Shown here in pieces: positions 34,551-43,344 of a stretch of DNA of 64,000 bases (position 1 is the first letter of the stretch; every line of letters begins with the position of its first letter). The stretch lies in the NCBI RefSeq assembly GCF_006716185.1, contig NZ_VFOP01000001.1, positions 1 to 64,000 on the forward strand, read 5' to 3'. The notes under the pieces are model-generated. The model did not search any database. It saw only the letters and a program-made list of their open reading frames with translations, and had not been told where the DNA came from. This stretch comes from Ornithinicoccus hortensis (GTDB taxonomy: Bacteria > Actinomycetota > Actinomycetes > Actinomycetales > Dermatophilaceae). A program made the translations under genes and the position numbers.

Positions 34551-36443
34551 GTGCGACGTTCTTCTTGCGCGGTCGTCGGCGCTGCCGCGCTTCTGTGCAC
34601 ACCGATGACTGCTTTGTCCGGATCAGCTAGCCCCCAGGTGCCGGCCGGGTACGTAAGCACTCCACCCTCGCTCGGACCGAACAGCATTGAGGCAGTGCGT
34701 GTATCTGGTGATGACCGCTATGATACGGCGGCCCGGATTGCCGAGAACTGGGGTGGCGCTGCGCCGACGGTCTTCCTGGCCAGCGGTGCGGACTACCCGG
34801 ATGCAATGGCCGCCGCCGCTAGCGCAGGGCTCTCGTCGGCGCCAGTGCTTCTGACCAAGCCCAACGAACTTCCCGACGCGACACACATGGCCCTATCGAA
34901 CATCCAGCCGCAAGTCATCATCCTCGTTGGAGGCACTTCCTCGGTCTCGGAGGAGGTCGAGCACGAACTCGATGGGCTGGCAGGCAAGGTCCAGCGAGTT
35001 TCAGGCAAAAACCGGTATGGGACTGCTGCCGAATTGGCTATCCGTCAATCTTCCGGCTCGAACAAGATCTTCCTCGCCAGCGGTCAAGACTACGCTGACG
35101 CCCTCGCTGCCGCCGCTCTGGCCGCACACGAGGGGGCTCCATTGTTGCTGACGAAACAGACACACTTGCCGGCTGCAACAAAGGCAGCACTTGATGAACT
35201 AGAAGGTCATCAGTTAGTCGTTGTTGGAGGCACCAGCGCAGTCACCAACGCGGTCGCTAAGCAGGCCGCGGCACACACCAAGTCCGGGACACACACACGC
35301 CTGGCAGGTTCAGATAGGTACGGTACCGCTGCGGCTGTCGCCCAAGAGTTTAAAGACGCCGGCACTGAGTCCTTCGTGGCATCTGGTGTCGCATTCCCGG
35401 ATGCTCTGGTCGGGGCAGCTTGGTCCAGTAAGCAGGGCTCTCCCGTCGTTCTCACACCCCCCGACCGAGTAGCAGATGGCACCGAGGAAGCTCTCCTGCA
35501 GCAAGATCCATCCAAAATCTACGTGCTGGGCGGACCTGCCAGCGTGACCGACCTGACAGTACAAGAGCTCGTCGAGATCGTCGACGCTCCTCCAGCGGCT
35601 ACTCCGCCTGGAGAGCTCCCGGGTTGGGGAGCCCCAGCCTGGCAGGACGAATTTGAGGGCACGCAAGTGGACACAGCCAAGTGGTACGTGCGGGATCAGA
35701 CCTACCTGTCCTACGACTATGGCTACATCGTGGATGACGCAGTCTCCGTTGCTGACGGCAAGCTGCGAATCCGAGTGGACGAACTGGACACACCGATTGT
35801 GAAGGGCGACCGGACGCGGCACTGGTCCACCGGCTACCTGGACAGCATTGGTCTCCATGAGGCTGATTATGGGCGCTGGGAGATCCGCGCCAAGATCCCC
35901 ACGACGGAAGGGAACAGCCGTGGCGTTTGGCCTGCATTCTGGTTACGCAACGTGGGTAACGTTGGGGAAATCGATGTCCTGGAGGCCTGGGGAGACCCAC
36001 CGATCCAGCATGACAACCCGAACCTGACGGAGACGTCGCGGTTCACTCTGCATGAGTCGACCAACGGTGGCATGCGAACCAAGGGGTGGTATTACGAGCA
36101 CCAGCTGTGGCCAGGTCAAGCTCCGTATGACACCGCGTCCACGGGCTACCACACCTGGGCCGTCGAGTACACGCCCGATTACCTCAAGGCCTACCTTGAT
36201 GGACAGCTGGCGGCCCACGTGGTTCCAGATGGCGAGCTCATCAGCGGGACCAGCGCCGACTATTCGTGGGTGTGGGGTCCGACGTTTGTCAACGAGCCAT
36301 GGGCCATGCGGCTGAATGTTCAAATGGGCGACGATTACAGTACGCCCGGCCTCCAGCCCAACCCCTACTCCGAAGTTCCGGCAGACTTTCTCGTTGACTA
36401 TGTCCGATTCTGGGACTACACCTCAGGCGTTGACGGGAACTAA
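34551..36443 (+). CDS. Secreted GH16-family glycoside hydrolase with three cell-wall-binding type 2 repeats
   Basis: The 630-residue protein starts at GTG 34551 behind AGGAG. A signal peptide (about residues 1-27) precedes three CW-binding type 2 repeats (about 48-345), each with R-x-SGxxRYxTA, FLASGxxYxDALAA and VGGTSSVS-type blocks. The C-terminal ~270 residues are a GH16 domain with WQDEFEG and the catalytic signature EIDVLE (Glu473, Asp475, Glu478; nucleophile and acid/base Glu). GH16 enzymes cleave beta-1,3/1,4-glucans and galactans. Wall-anchored and set in a polysaccharide locus, it may trim or release the polymer made here; the substrate is not known. Confidence 0.9.
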   Translation: MRRSSCAVVGAAALLCTPMTALSGSASPQVPAGYVSTPPSLGPNSIEAVRVSGDDRYDTAARIAENWGGAAPTVFLASGADYPDAMAAAASAGLSSAPVLLTKPNELPDATHMALSNIQPQVIILVGGTSSVSEEVEHELDGLAGKVQRVSGKNRYGTAAELAIRQSSGSNKIFLASGQDYADALAAAALAAHEGAPLLLTKQTHLPAATKAALDELEGHQLVVVGGTSAVTNAVAKQAAAHTKSGTHTRLAGSDRYGTAAAVAQEFKDAGTESFVASGVAFPDALVGAAWSSKQGSPVVLTPPDRVADGTEEALLQQDPSKIYVLGGPASVTDLTVQELVEIVDAPPAATPPGELPGWGAPAWQDEFEGTQVDTAKWYVRDQTYLSYDYGYIVDDAVSVADGKLRIRVDELDTPIVKGDRTRHWSTGYLDSIGLHEADYGRWEIRAKIPTTEGNSRGVWPAFWLRNVGNVGEIDVLEAWGDPPIQHDNPNLTETSRFTLHESTNGGMRTKGWYYEHQLWPGQAPYDTASTGYHTWAVEYTPDYLKAYLDGQLAAHVVPDGELISGTSADYSWVWGPTFVNEPWAMRLNVQMGDDYSTPGLQPNPYSEVPADFLVDYVRFWDYTSGVDGN

Positions 36444-36506
36444 CCACGTGGAGGTGTTCGGCCCTCCGGTTGGGGAGGGCCGAACACTGTCGGTCCATTT
36501 TCGAAG

Positions 36507-39500
36507 TTAGACTTCACGTGCTTCCGTTAGCGTCAGGTCGAAGCTGAGGTTCGGTGTGGACCGGTAGTTCAGGTGCGTCTCCACCGCGATCGTATTCGTA
36601 CCGTCCTGCAACAACCCGAGCGGAACCTCCACCACGAGCCGATCGTTCAAGGCCGCCGACGTCGAGATCGCCTGATTTGCATACGTGTCGTGGCCAACCG
36701 GACCCGGATCAAGCCGAAGCCGCCCGACCTCAGTGCCATTCACGTACACCACAGCCCCATCATCAGCCACCGCCGACAACTCCAGCGCGTGCACCGACAA
36801 CGCATCCTCAAGCTCAAACTCAGACCGGAAGTACGCCGCCCGAGCACGCTCGCTCGGCACACCAGGATCAATATTCGTCACGATCCCAGCCGAACCCCAA
36901 CCCAACGGAGCCGCACCACTCTCCCAGCCCGAGTCATCAAACTCCGCACCAGCCCAACCCTCACCCGGAGCCGCCGACTCATACCAAACCGACCACTCCG
37001 AACCCGCCGACACCAACTCACCCGGCTCTTCCGGATCCGCAGGGTCCTCCGGCTCTTCCGGATCCGCAGGGTCCTCCGGCTCTTCCGGATCCGCAGGTGG
37101 ATCCACCGGATCACGAGGATCGCCCAACTCCGCCACTGCACTCAGGTCGAAGCTGAGGTTCGGTGTGGACCGGTAGTTCAGGTGCGTCTCCACCGCGATC
37201 GTATTCGTACCGTCCTGCAACAACCCGAGCGGAACCTCCACCACGAGCCGATCGTTCAAGGCCGCCGACGTCGAGATCGCCTGATTTGCATACGTGTCGT
37301 GGCCAACCGGACCCGGATCAAGCCGAAGCCGCCCGACCTCAGTGCCATTCACGTACACCACAGCCCCATCATCAGCCACCGCCGACAACTCCAGCGCGTG
37401 CACCGACAACGCATCCTCAAGCTCAAACTCAGACCGGAAGTACGCCGCCCGAGCACGCTCGCTCGGCACACCAGGATCGATATTCGTCACGATCCCAGCC
37501 GAACCCCAACCCAACGGAGCCGCACCACTCTCCCAGCCCGAGTCATCAAACTCCGCACCAGCCCAACCCTCACCCGGAGCCGCCGACTCATACCAAACCG
37601 ACCACTCCGAACCCGCCGACACCAACTCACCCGGCTCTTCCGGATCCGCAGGGTCCTCCGGCTCTTCCGGATCCGCAGGTGGATCCACCGGATCACGAGG
37701 ATCGCCCAACTCCGCCACTGCACTCAGGTCGAAGCTGAGGTTCGGTGTGGACCGGTAGTTCAGGTGCGTCTCCACCGCGATCGTATTCGTACCGTCCTGC
37801 AACAACCCGAGCGGAACCTCCACCACGAGCCGATCGTTCAAGGCCGCCGACGTCGAGATCGCCTGATTTGCATACGTGTCGTGGCCAACCGGACCCGGAT
37901 CAAGCCGAAGCCGCCCGACCTCAGTGCCATTCACGTACACCACAGCCCCATCATCAGCCACCGCCGACAACTCCAGCGCGTGCACCGACAACGCATCCTC
38001 AAGCTCAAACTCAGACCGGAAGTACGCCGCCCGAGCACGCTCGCTCGGCACACCAGGATCAATATTCGTCACGATCCCAGCCGAACCCCAACCCAACGGA
38101 GCCGCACCACTCTCCCAGCCCGAGTCATCAAACTCCGCACCAGCCCAACCCTCACCCGGAGCCGCCGACTCATACCAAACCGACCACTCCGAACCCGCCG
38201 ACACCAACTCCTCGGGAACCGCCGGGATGTCATCAAGGGCGTATACGGCCGAACTGGCCGAGCGGTTTCCCGCGTCGTCGACCGCACGGACAAAGAATCT
38301 GTCGTCGCCTCCGCGTGACACCGTCGCACTGGGGGTGTTACTGAGCCCAACCACTCGGTCGTCACGCAAAATCTCATAGCGGACCGACCCGCTGGCATCG
38401 CTCGAACCGGACCAAGCTAACGACACCGAAGCGTCGTCCATGGAGGTGGCTGACACATTTGTCACCGTGGACGGGGCCTCATGGTCCCTCATCGGAAAGC
38501 GAGTAAACCCTCCAGCCCACTGGCTCTGGGTTGGGCCGTACCGAACGCCGGTGAAGTCCCCACCGTTCCAAAGTGTCCCGTCATCGGCCACGAAGAGCGC
38601 CCAACTGCCCGCGTTGTTGCTCTGCAGGAACGGCGGATTGAACTCTGGAATAAAGTCCCCTGTATTCGCATCCCAAGCACCCACCCATTGGATCTTGTCG
38701 ATCTGAGTCCAGGAACTGTCAGGCGAAGGCCACTTGTAAGCGTCCTGGTAGGACCAACTTGAGCAGTGGCAGCCTCCGTACACGACCTCGCCATCAGTAT
38801 CGATAGCTTGGAAGTCTCCCCCAATGCCAAGCGTAATGCTCCCAGAGAGACGCTCGAAGGTGTCTGTCGAGTACGAGAAGAGTGAGTGCTCCGATCCTCC
38901 GACGAACACCCGATCGCCAACGGCATGGATCGCCTGCTGGTATCCGGACCGGTCCGAGTTACTCCACACCGTCGTCCATTGGGGCGTTGCGAGAGGAGCG
39001 CCCGCGCTCATCTGAACAGCGGCCGCCTTGTTGGCATAATCTCCCTGGGAGGTGGTGAAGTATCCAGCCGCGTACATACGGCTATCGCTTGGTGCCGCGT
39101 CCACGGCCACCAATGTCCCGTCGAACTCTGGGTTCCAGTTCCCATCTGGTGCCCCCGTCCGCCAATTCACCCGCGCCGCGTGACGGGCGTACACCTGTGT
39201 CCCCCCATTGTTTAGGTGGGTGAAACTACCCCCGAGGTACACATAATCCCCGGCGACAGACAGACTGCGGACCGAAAGGACACCCGTGCTCAGGTTGTTC
39301 TGGATCTCGAGGTTCCACGAACTCACCGTGTTGCCTGTTGCTGGGTCCAAGAGGACCGTGCCAAGCGCTGGCTGACCATTGACGACGGTGAAGTCACCAG
39401 CCGCGAGGACGTTGCCATTCGGAAGAACCTCTACTGCTTTGACCTGGTTGTTGAACGTCGGGGTGAACGCGCGGACGAAGTCTCCCGAACTTTCGTCAAA

Positions 39501-40556
39501 TGCCGCCAGCGCTGGCTGCAAGACCTTGTCATTGCCGGTGGCATTAGCACCGCGTTGCACATACTCGAAGTTGCCCGCCGCGTAGACGACACCATCGCCC
39601 TGCGCGAAGTCCTGCACTTCAGCGTTGCCTTCAGCAACACGCCCATTGAAGTGACTCGTCACGCCCCAGTACTGACGGGCAGCGAATGAACTGGCAACGG
39701 CTCGCACCTCATCTGCCTGCGTACCCGTGTCACCGATGGCCTCGTACCCGAGGTCATCCGTGAGCAACTTGGGCCGGACGTACACCTCAGCGTAGGGTCG
39801 CGGGGCCGACCCGTTGGAGAGCGCCGACCAGAGGAACGTCTGACTCGTGTTGCTACCGGTCTGCACATTGGACCCGTATGAGAAGCCTGAAGTCCAGGAC
39901 TGCCCCGAAGCGAATTCCGACGTGACGCGCTGCATGCCGCTGTCGCGGCCGAAACTCGCGGTGGTCCCACCGTTGAACCACGAACCGCCATCAAAGCGAT
40001 AGGAGGCTAGAGGATGAGAAGCCGACCGTGACCAAACCCATCGGTCGCGCTTGGCCGTGTAGCGGAACTGGACGTTCTGCCAGGAGGTCCCCTGTGCATT
40101 GGCCGCACGGAGTACACGGACTCCATCTTCCAGATCGCTGATCTTCGTGTTGTTCACGAGCTCATCGACGGTCTGCGCGGGCAACTGCACCGTGCTGAAG
40201 TAGGAAGGGGTCAACTCGCGCTCCAGCAGTTCGCTCGCACTACCTTGACCCTCGTAGAACTCCTGCCAGCCTTCACGTCCCTTGCCGACCAACACCCAGC
40301 CCCCGCCGTCCCACTCCTGGTCGCAGTAGAACTGCTGGGGGGCCTGGAGTGCCGGTGTCATGAGCCAGTAGGCACCGCTCGGTGCGGACGGATCTTCCTG
40401 CTTTACTTCCCAACACGAAGCGGCAGCTGTCGCTGGGCTGGCCCCGTCTCGTTCCGGAGCGGGCGTTGGCGCGGCTTGCGCCGCGGGCATCGGTTGGATG
40501 CCGGCAACAGCAACCATGAAGGCAACGACGAGCCCGAGTGCCTGGCGTAGGGCCAC
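36507..40556 (-). CDS. Secreted fibrinogen-domain/propeller surface protein with three repeated C-terminal modules
   Basis: The protein has 1349 residues from GTG 40556, with GGAGA upstream, giving a clean signal peptide ending PAAQA. Domains in order: fibrinogen-like domain (about 45-270; FYCDQEWDGGGWVLV), a beta-propeller-like region (about 300-700) with repeated 'L-x-AGDF-V-N-G' strands, one fibronectin type III domain (about 705-800), then three ~160-residue beta-sandwich modules (WSVWYESAAPGEGW to NLSFDL) joined by Pro/Glu/Asp-rich linkers. No LPxTG or membrane tail is visible, so it is probably released or held by binding. A matrix or adhesin role is inferred from the domains and the exopolysaccharide genes next to it. 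Confidence 0.88.
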   Translation of the reverse strand: MALRQALGLVVAFMVAVAGIQPMPAAQAAPTPAPERDGASPATAAASCWEVKQEDPSAPSGAYWLMTPALQAPQQFYCDQEWDGGGWVLVGKGREGWQEFYEGQGSASELLERELTPSYFSTVQLPAQTVDELVNNTKISDLEDGVRVLRAANAQGTSWQNVQFRYTAKRDRWVWSRSASHPLASYRFDGGSWFNGGTTASFGRDSGMQRVTSEFASGQSWTSGFSYGSNVQTGSNTSQTFLWSALSNGSAPRPYAEVYVRPKLLTDDLGYEAIGDTGTQADEVRAVASSFAARQYWGVTSHFNGRVAEGNAEVQDFAQGDGVVYAAGNFEYVQRGANATGNDKVLQPALAAFDESSGDFVRAFTPTFNNQVKAVEVLPNGNVLAAGDFTVVNGQPALGTVLLDPATGNTVSSWNLEIQNNLSTGVLSVRSLSVAGDYVYLGGSFTHLNNGGTQVYARHAARVNWRTGAPDGNWNPEFDGTLVAVDAAPSDSRMYAAGYFTTSQGDYANKAAAVQMSAGAPLATPQWTTVWSNSDRSGYQQAIHAVGDRVFVGGSEHSLFSYSTDTFERLSGSITLGIGGDFQAIDTDGEVVYGGCHCSSWSYQDAYKWPSPDSSWTQIDKIQWVGAWDANTGDFIPEFNPPFLQSNNAGSWALFVADDGTLWNGGDFTGVRYGPTQSQWAGGFTRFPMRDHEAPSTVTNVSATSMDDASVSLAWSGSSDASGSVRYEILRDDRVVGLSNTPSATVSRGGDDRFFVRAVDDAGNRSASSAVYALDDIPAVPEELVSAGSEWSVWYESAAPGEGWAGAEFDDSGWESGAAPLGWGSAGIVTNIDPGVPSERARAAYFRSEFELEDALSVHALELSAVADDGAVVYVNGTEVGRLRLDPGPVGHDTYANQAISTSAALNDRLVVEVPLGLLQDGTNTIAVETHLNYRSTPNLSFDLSAVAELGDPRDPVDPPADPEEPEDPADPEEPGELVSAGSEWSVWYESAAPGEGWAGAEFDDSGWESGAAPLGWGSAGIVTNIDPGVPSERARAAYFRSEFELEDALSVHALELSAVADDGAVVYVNGTEVGRLRLDPGPVGHDTYANQAISTSAALNDRLVVEVPLGLLQDGTNTIAVETHLNYRSTPNLSFDLSAVAELGDPRDPVDPPADPEEPEDPADPEEPEDPADPEEPGELVSAGSEWSVWYESAAPGEGWAGAEFDDSGWESGAAPLGWGSAGIVTNIDPGVPSERARAAYFRSEFELEDALSVHALELSAVADDGAVVYVNGTEVGRLRLDPGPVGHDTYANQAISTSAALNDRLVVEVPLGLLQDGTNTIAVETHLNYRSTPNLSFDLTLTEAREV
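36534..38210. repeat. Three near-identical coding tandem repeats with 27-bp linker minisatellite
   Basis: Units begin at 36534, 37143 and 37725, so periods are 609 and 582 bp; the 27-bp difference is one copy of a linker repeat (GGCTCTTCCGGATCCGCAGG plus GGTCCTCC) that encodes EPEDPADPE. The units differ by very few bases (for example CAATATT against CGATATT at 37477-37483). Such identity implies recent duplication or ongoing homogenisation, and copy number may vary between strains. Confidence 0.93.
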
Positions 40557-40583
40557 GACATCTCCAATCGGTCCAGGGGCAGC

Positions 40584-40599
40584 CTCGTGCCCGCACGAG
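40584..40599. promoter_or_regulatory. Perfect palindrome in the leader of the fibrinogen-domain gene
   Basis: CTCGTGC-CC-GCACGAG, 7-bp arms and 2-bp spacer, 28 bases upstream of the GTG start. It could be an operator or a leader hairpin close to the ribosome site. No regulator is assigned. Confidence 0.35.
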
Positions 40600-40644
40600 A
40601 GCGGGATTAGATTGGTATTGACCCCGCCCATACTAATACTTGAA

Positions 40645-42036
40645 CTAACGCTGACTGTACCAAGACGTTGCCGTCGTCGCTACCCCTCGGTGCCCCGCAT
40701 TTCCCCCACCTTGATCCGCGGGTCCAACCGATACGCCGGCGGAGCCGCGGGCCAGCCGGACGAGGGGGTGCGCCCCCCCACCGCCGCCCTGGTTCGACGC
40801 TCGGGACGGTGGTCCGACCTCACGTCGCGGGAGGAGGACGGCCGCGAGCAGACTGATGTTGAGGCCAGTCATCATCCCGTAGAACAACGTCTCGACGAGG
40901 GTGGCCGCCACGATGCCCGTCAGGACGCTTCCAGCGAGGTCCAGGCGGCGCCATCCTCGGACCATGCAAAGAGTGAACCAACCCAAGAACAGGGCAGCCC
41001 CAACGAAGCCGTGCGAGAACAGCAGGGTCCAAAGCTGTCCCTGAGTGCCGAGAGCGGGCAACCACTCTTCTGCGGCTGGCCGTGGACCACCGTAGCCGAG
41101 CAGAGGTGAACTCGCTGTTCGTAGCACCGTCTCTACATAGAGGCTCGTTCGGTCCTCAGTCGAACTTCCGGTGTCCAATCGCTCATCAAGACGCTCGAAC
41201 GCCCCCGAAACCCAGAAGCTCATGGCCAGCACGAGGATCGCGCCGCAGCCCAGCAGCACGCTTCCCATCCGCCCAGCGCGAAAGGCCTGGTAGAGCAAGT
41301 AGCCGCCCACTACAGCGAGCCCCACCATCATTCCCCTATTCAGGGTGAGCGTAGCTGGAATCACCGAGGCAGCGATCAGCAGTACCGTCGCAACACAACG
41401 CGGCCCACCCCTAGTGATCCATGCGTACAAACAGACGAAAGGGAAAACGACGGAGTAGACGTTACCCCAGGTGTTGGTGTAGAGGAATGGCGCGCTCGGA
41501 CGAGGGTCGGTCTGTTCCCATGATGTGGGATTCCACTGAGTGGCGCGACGGAACACCATCTCCCTGACCATCTCGTTTGACTTGAGGCCTTCAGGAAGAA
41601 TCCAACTAAGCGGCGTCTCGAAACTGAACAGGGGATGAAGCACACCGATCAACCCTCCGACTGTCATGACCAGCAAGAAGATAGTCATGACACCCGAGAT
41701 GTATCGCAGCGTGAGGGAGCGTACTGCATTGAATGCATAAACCGCTATTACGGTGGCTGAAACGTAGAGGGCAAATCTGTACCCGAATGCGACGACCCTC
41801 CCGGTCGAGTCCAGTTGGCTCCCAGATGCTAGCACCCAAGCCAGAAATGCAATCCACAGCCCGAACCACCTCGGGAGCCTCACATCAGAGGTCCGCAGAA
41901 GAAGGGCCATCATGATTGATGCCGCGACAACCCAAATGAGGTCGCCGATCCCCAAGGCCCAAGCTACTGGGTAGCCGACGAATGGTAGCGCAAAGGGCCA
42001 GCTCGGAAGCTCACTGGCCCGGAACCTACGACCCAT
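40645..42036 (-). CDS. Wzy/O-antigen-ligase-like polysaccharide polymerase
   Basis: The 463-residue protein has about ten hydrophobic segments and a large extracytoplasmic loop around residues 165-205. The C-terminal half has TLNRGMMVGL and TSSPLLGYGG, typical for the Wzy_C region. It polymerises or ligates lipid-linked repeat units outside the membrane. The start codon region (GTGATG at 42039-42034) directly follows the stop of the upstream GT2 gene, so it is the last gene of the six-gene operon. The Gly/Ala-rich cytoplasmic tail (last ~60 residues) is unusual but not informative. Confidence 0.83.
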   Translation of the reverse strand: MGRRFRASELPSWPFALPFVGYPVAWALGIGDLIWVVAASIMMALLLRTSDVRLPRWFGLWIAFLAWVLASGSQLDSTGRVVAFGYRFALYVSATVIAVYAFNAVRSLTLRYISGVMTIFLLVMTVGGLIGVLHPLFSFETPLSWILPEGLKSNEMVREMVFRRATQWNPTSWEQTDPRPSAPFLYTNTWGNVYSVVFPFVCLYAWITRGGPRCVATVLLIAASVIPATLTLNRGMMVGLAVVGGYLLYQAFRAGRMGSVLLGCGAILVLAMSFWVSGAFERLDERLDTGSSTEDRTSLYVETVLRTASSPLLGYGGPRPAAEEWLPALGTQGQLWTLLFSHGFVGAALFLGWFTLCMVRGWRRLDLAGSVLTGIVAATLVETLFYGMMTGLNISLLAAVLLPRREVGPPSRASNQGGGGGAHPLVRLARGSAGVSVGPADQGGGNAGHRGVATTATSWYSQR

Positions 42037-42039
42037 CAC

Positions 42040-43344
42040 TCAGACTCGACTGTCCCGAATACGACGTGCGTGCAGGCGACTGCGGAGGAAGGCCAGCGGC
42101 GACGATGCCAGCCCCATCAGCTCTTCCGTCAGAAGATACCGCGGGGTGACCAGCGTGGTCTCATCACTCGGTCGCGCCCCCCGGTCCTGCAGGGCGGCTA
42201 AAGCCAACTTCGGTATTTGCAACAGGAACTTCGGAACGAAGACAGGATTCCGTGCAACGTGCTTAACCAAGAGTGCACCCATCCCGACGCCATTTCCCCT
42301 GATTTGCCGTCGCAGTTGATCGACCGTCTCTCGATGGTAATGCCACACTAGACTGGCTGGATTATAAACAATCACTGCTTTGCTAAGAAGCAGCGACGTG
42401 AAGACATCGAGGTCCTCACCCCCGAGGGTGGGTGTCCCTGCGCCCAACGAAACATCAAACCCACCAATCTTGCGTAGCGCGGCCGTCCGGAAGGCCATGC
42501 TATTCCCGGACCCCACCTTTCCAGTCGTCAGCGGGAAGAGGGGGCCGCCAGTGCCTCGTTTCCCCAGCGCATGCGGCCCCTGGGACGCGAGACGATCTGA
42601 CGAACCCCACCACTGCCGAGTCAGGCCCTTGCCAAAACCGCCATAAGCCTCAAAGAGGTGTTGAGCCTCGGTGCGGAGTTCGGCCGGTAGCACGAGGCCG
42701 GTGACGGCATCGACGATCTCGCTGTCAGCCTCAATCATCGGCAGGATGAGTTGCTGTAGCCAGTCGATATCTGCAATTGCATCGTCGTCGGTGAAAGCGA
42801 CAAAGTCTTCGTTCACCTCTGCTAGCCCGCGGTTACGCGCCCACGATAGCCCCCGTCTTGGCTCTTCGACAACAACGATCCGATCATCCGTGAATGAGGC
42901 GATGGCTTTTCGCGTTCTCCCGGACTTAGGGTCGTTGTCGACGATGATGAGCCTGAGAGCGCTGTGGGACTGGGCAAGAACCGCAGCCACCGACTCTGCC
43001 AAGTGGGGTTGAGACCCGAGCGTGCAGATCACTACGGCGATGTTCCGGGGCGCCAGCCGTTTCGGAGTCCTAGCGGCGCCCTCTGGGTCCTCCGTTGACA
43101 TCGGCGCATCGGCACGCGCACCGCTGCCCAGGCGCCTCTTGATCGCTTCTTCCGGCCGGGAGCGTTGTCCCTCCTGTGCTAGGTCTATGCGCATGAGCTC
43201 CTCAGGAACCCCGTCGTCCCCACGAACGAGGACGAACGCACGCTCGGCAGAGGCTACGTCACCCGATCGGACGTGCAGTTCATGACGCACCCGCGAGTAC
43301 TCTCCAACCGCCGTCGGCTTGCCCAATGCCGACCACGTGGTCAT
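42040..43344 (-). CDS. GT2 glycosyltransferase with N-terminal extension
   Basis: The 434-residue protein starts at ATG 43344, overlapping the Wzz-like stop (ATGA). The first ~95 residues are a polar extension without recognised domain. The GT2 domain begins at about 98 (NIAVVICTLGSQPHL) and has IIVDNDPKSGRT, LSWARNRGL and FTDDDAIAD (DxD). The later GSGNSMAFRTAALRKIGGFD and WHYHRETVD blocks are typical of the galactofuranosyl- or rhamnosyltransferase-like GT2 group. It is the fifth gene of the exopolysaccharide operon. Confidence 0.87.
   Translation of the reverse strand: MTTWSALGKPTAVGEYSRVRHELHVRSGDVASAERAFVLVRGDDGVPEELMRIDLAQEGQRSRPEEAIKRRLGSGARADAPMSTEDPEGAARTPKRLAPRNIAVVICTLGSQPHLAESVAAVLAQSHSALRLIIVDNDPKSGRTRKAIASFTDDRIVVVEEPRRGLSWARNRGLAEVNEDFVAFTDDDAIADIDWLQQLILPMIEADSEIVDAVTGLVLPAELRTEAQHLFEAYGGFGKGLTRQWWGSSDRLASQGPHALGKRGTGGPLFPLTTGKVGSGNSMAFRTAALRKIGGFDVSLGAGTPTLGGEDLDVFTSLLLSKAVIVYNPASLVWHYHRETVDQLRRQIRGNGVGMGALLVKHVARNPVFVPKFLLQIPKLALAALQDRGARPSDETTLVTPRYLLTEELMGLASSPLAFLRSRLHARRIRDSRV

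Noticed and set aside
36534-38210. CRISPR array, because of regular repeats
   Set aside because: Periods are 582-609 bp and fully coding; there are no short repeats with unique spacers and no cas genes.
36573-38318. Plus-strand Arg-rich repeated frame
   Set aside because: Antisense to the repeated C-terminal modules of the fibrinogen-domain protein; repetition comes from the real gene.
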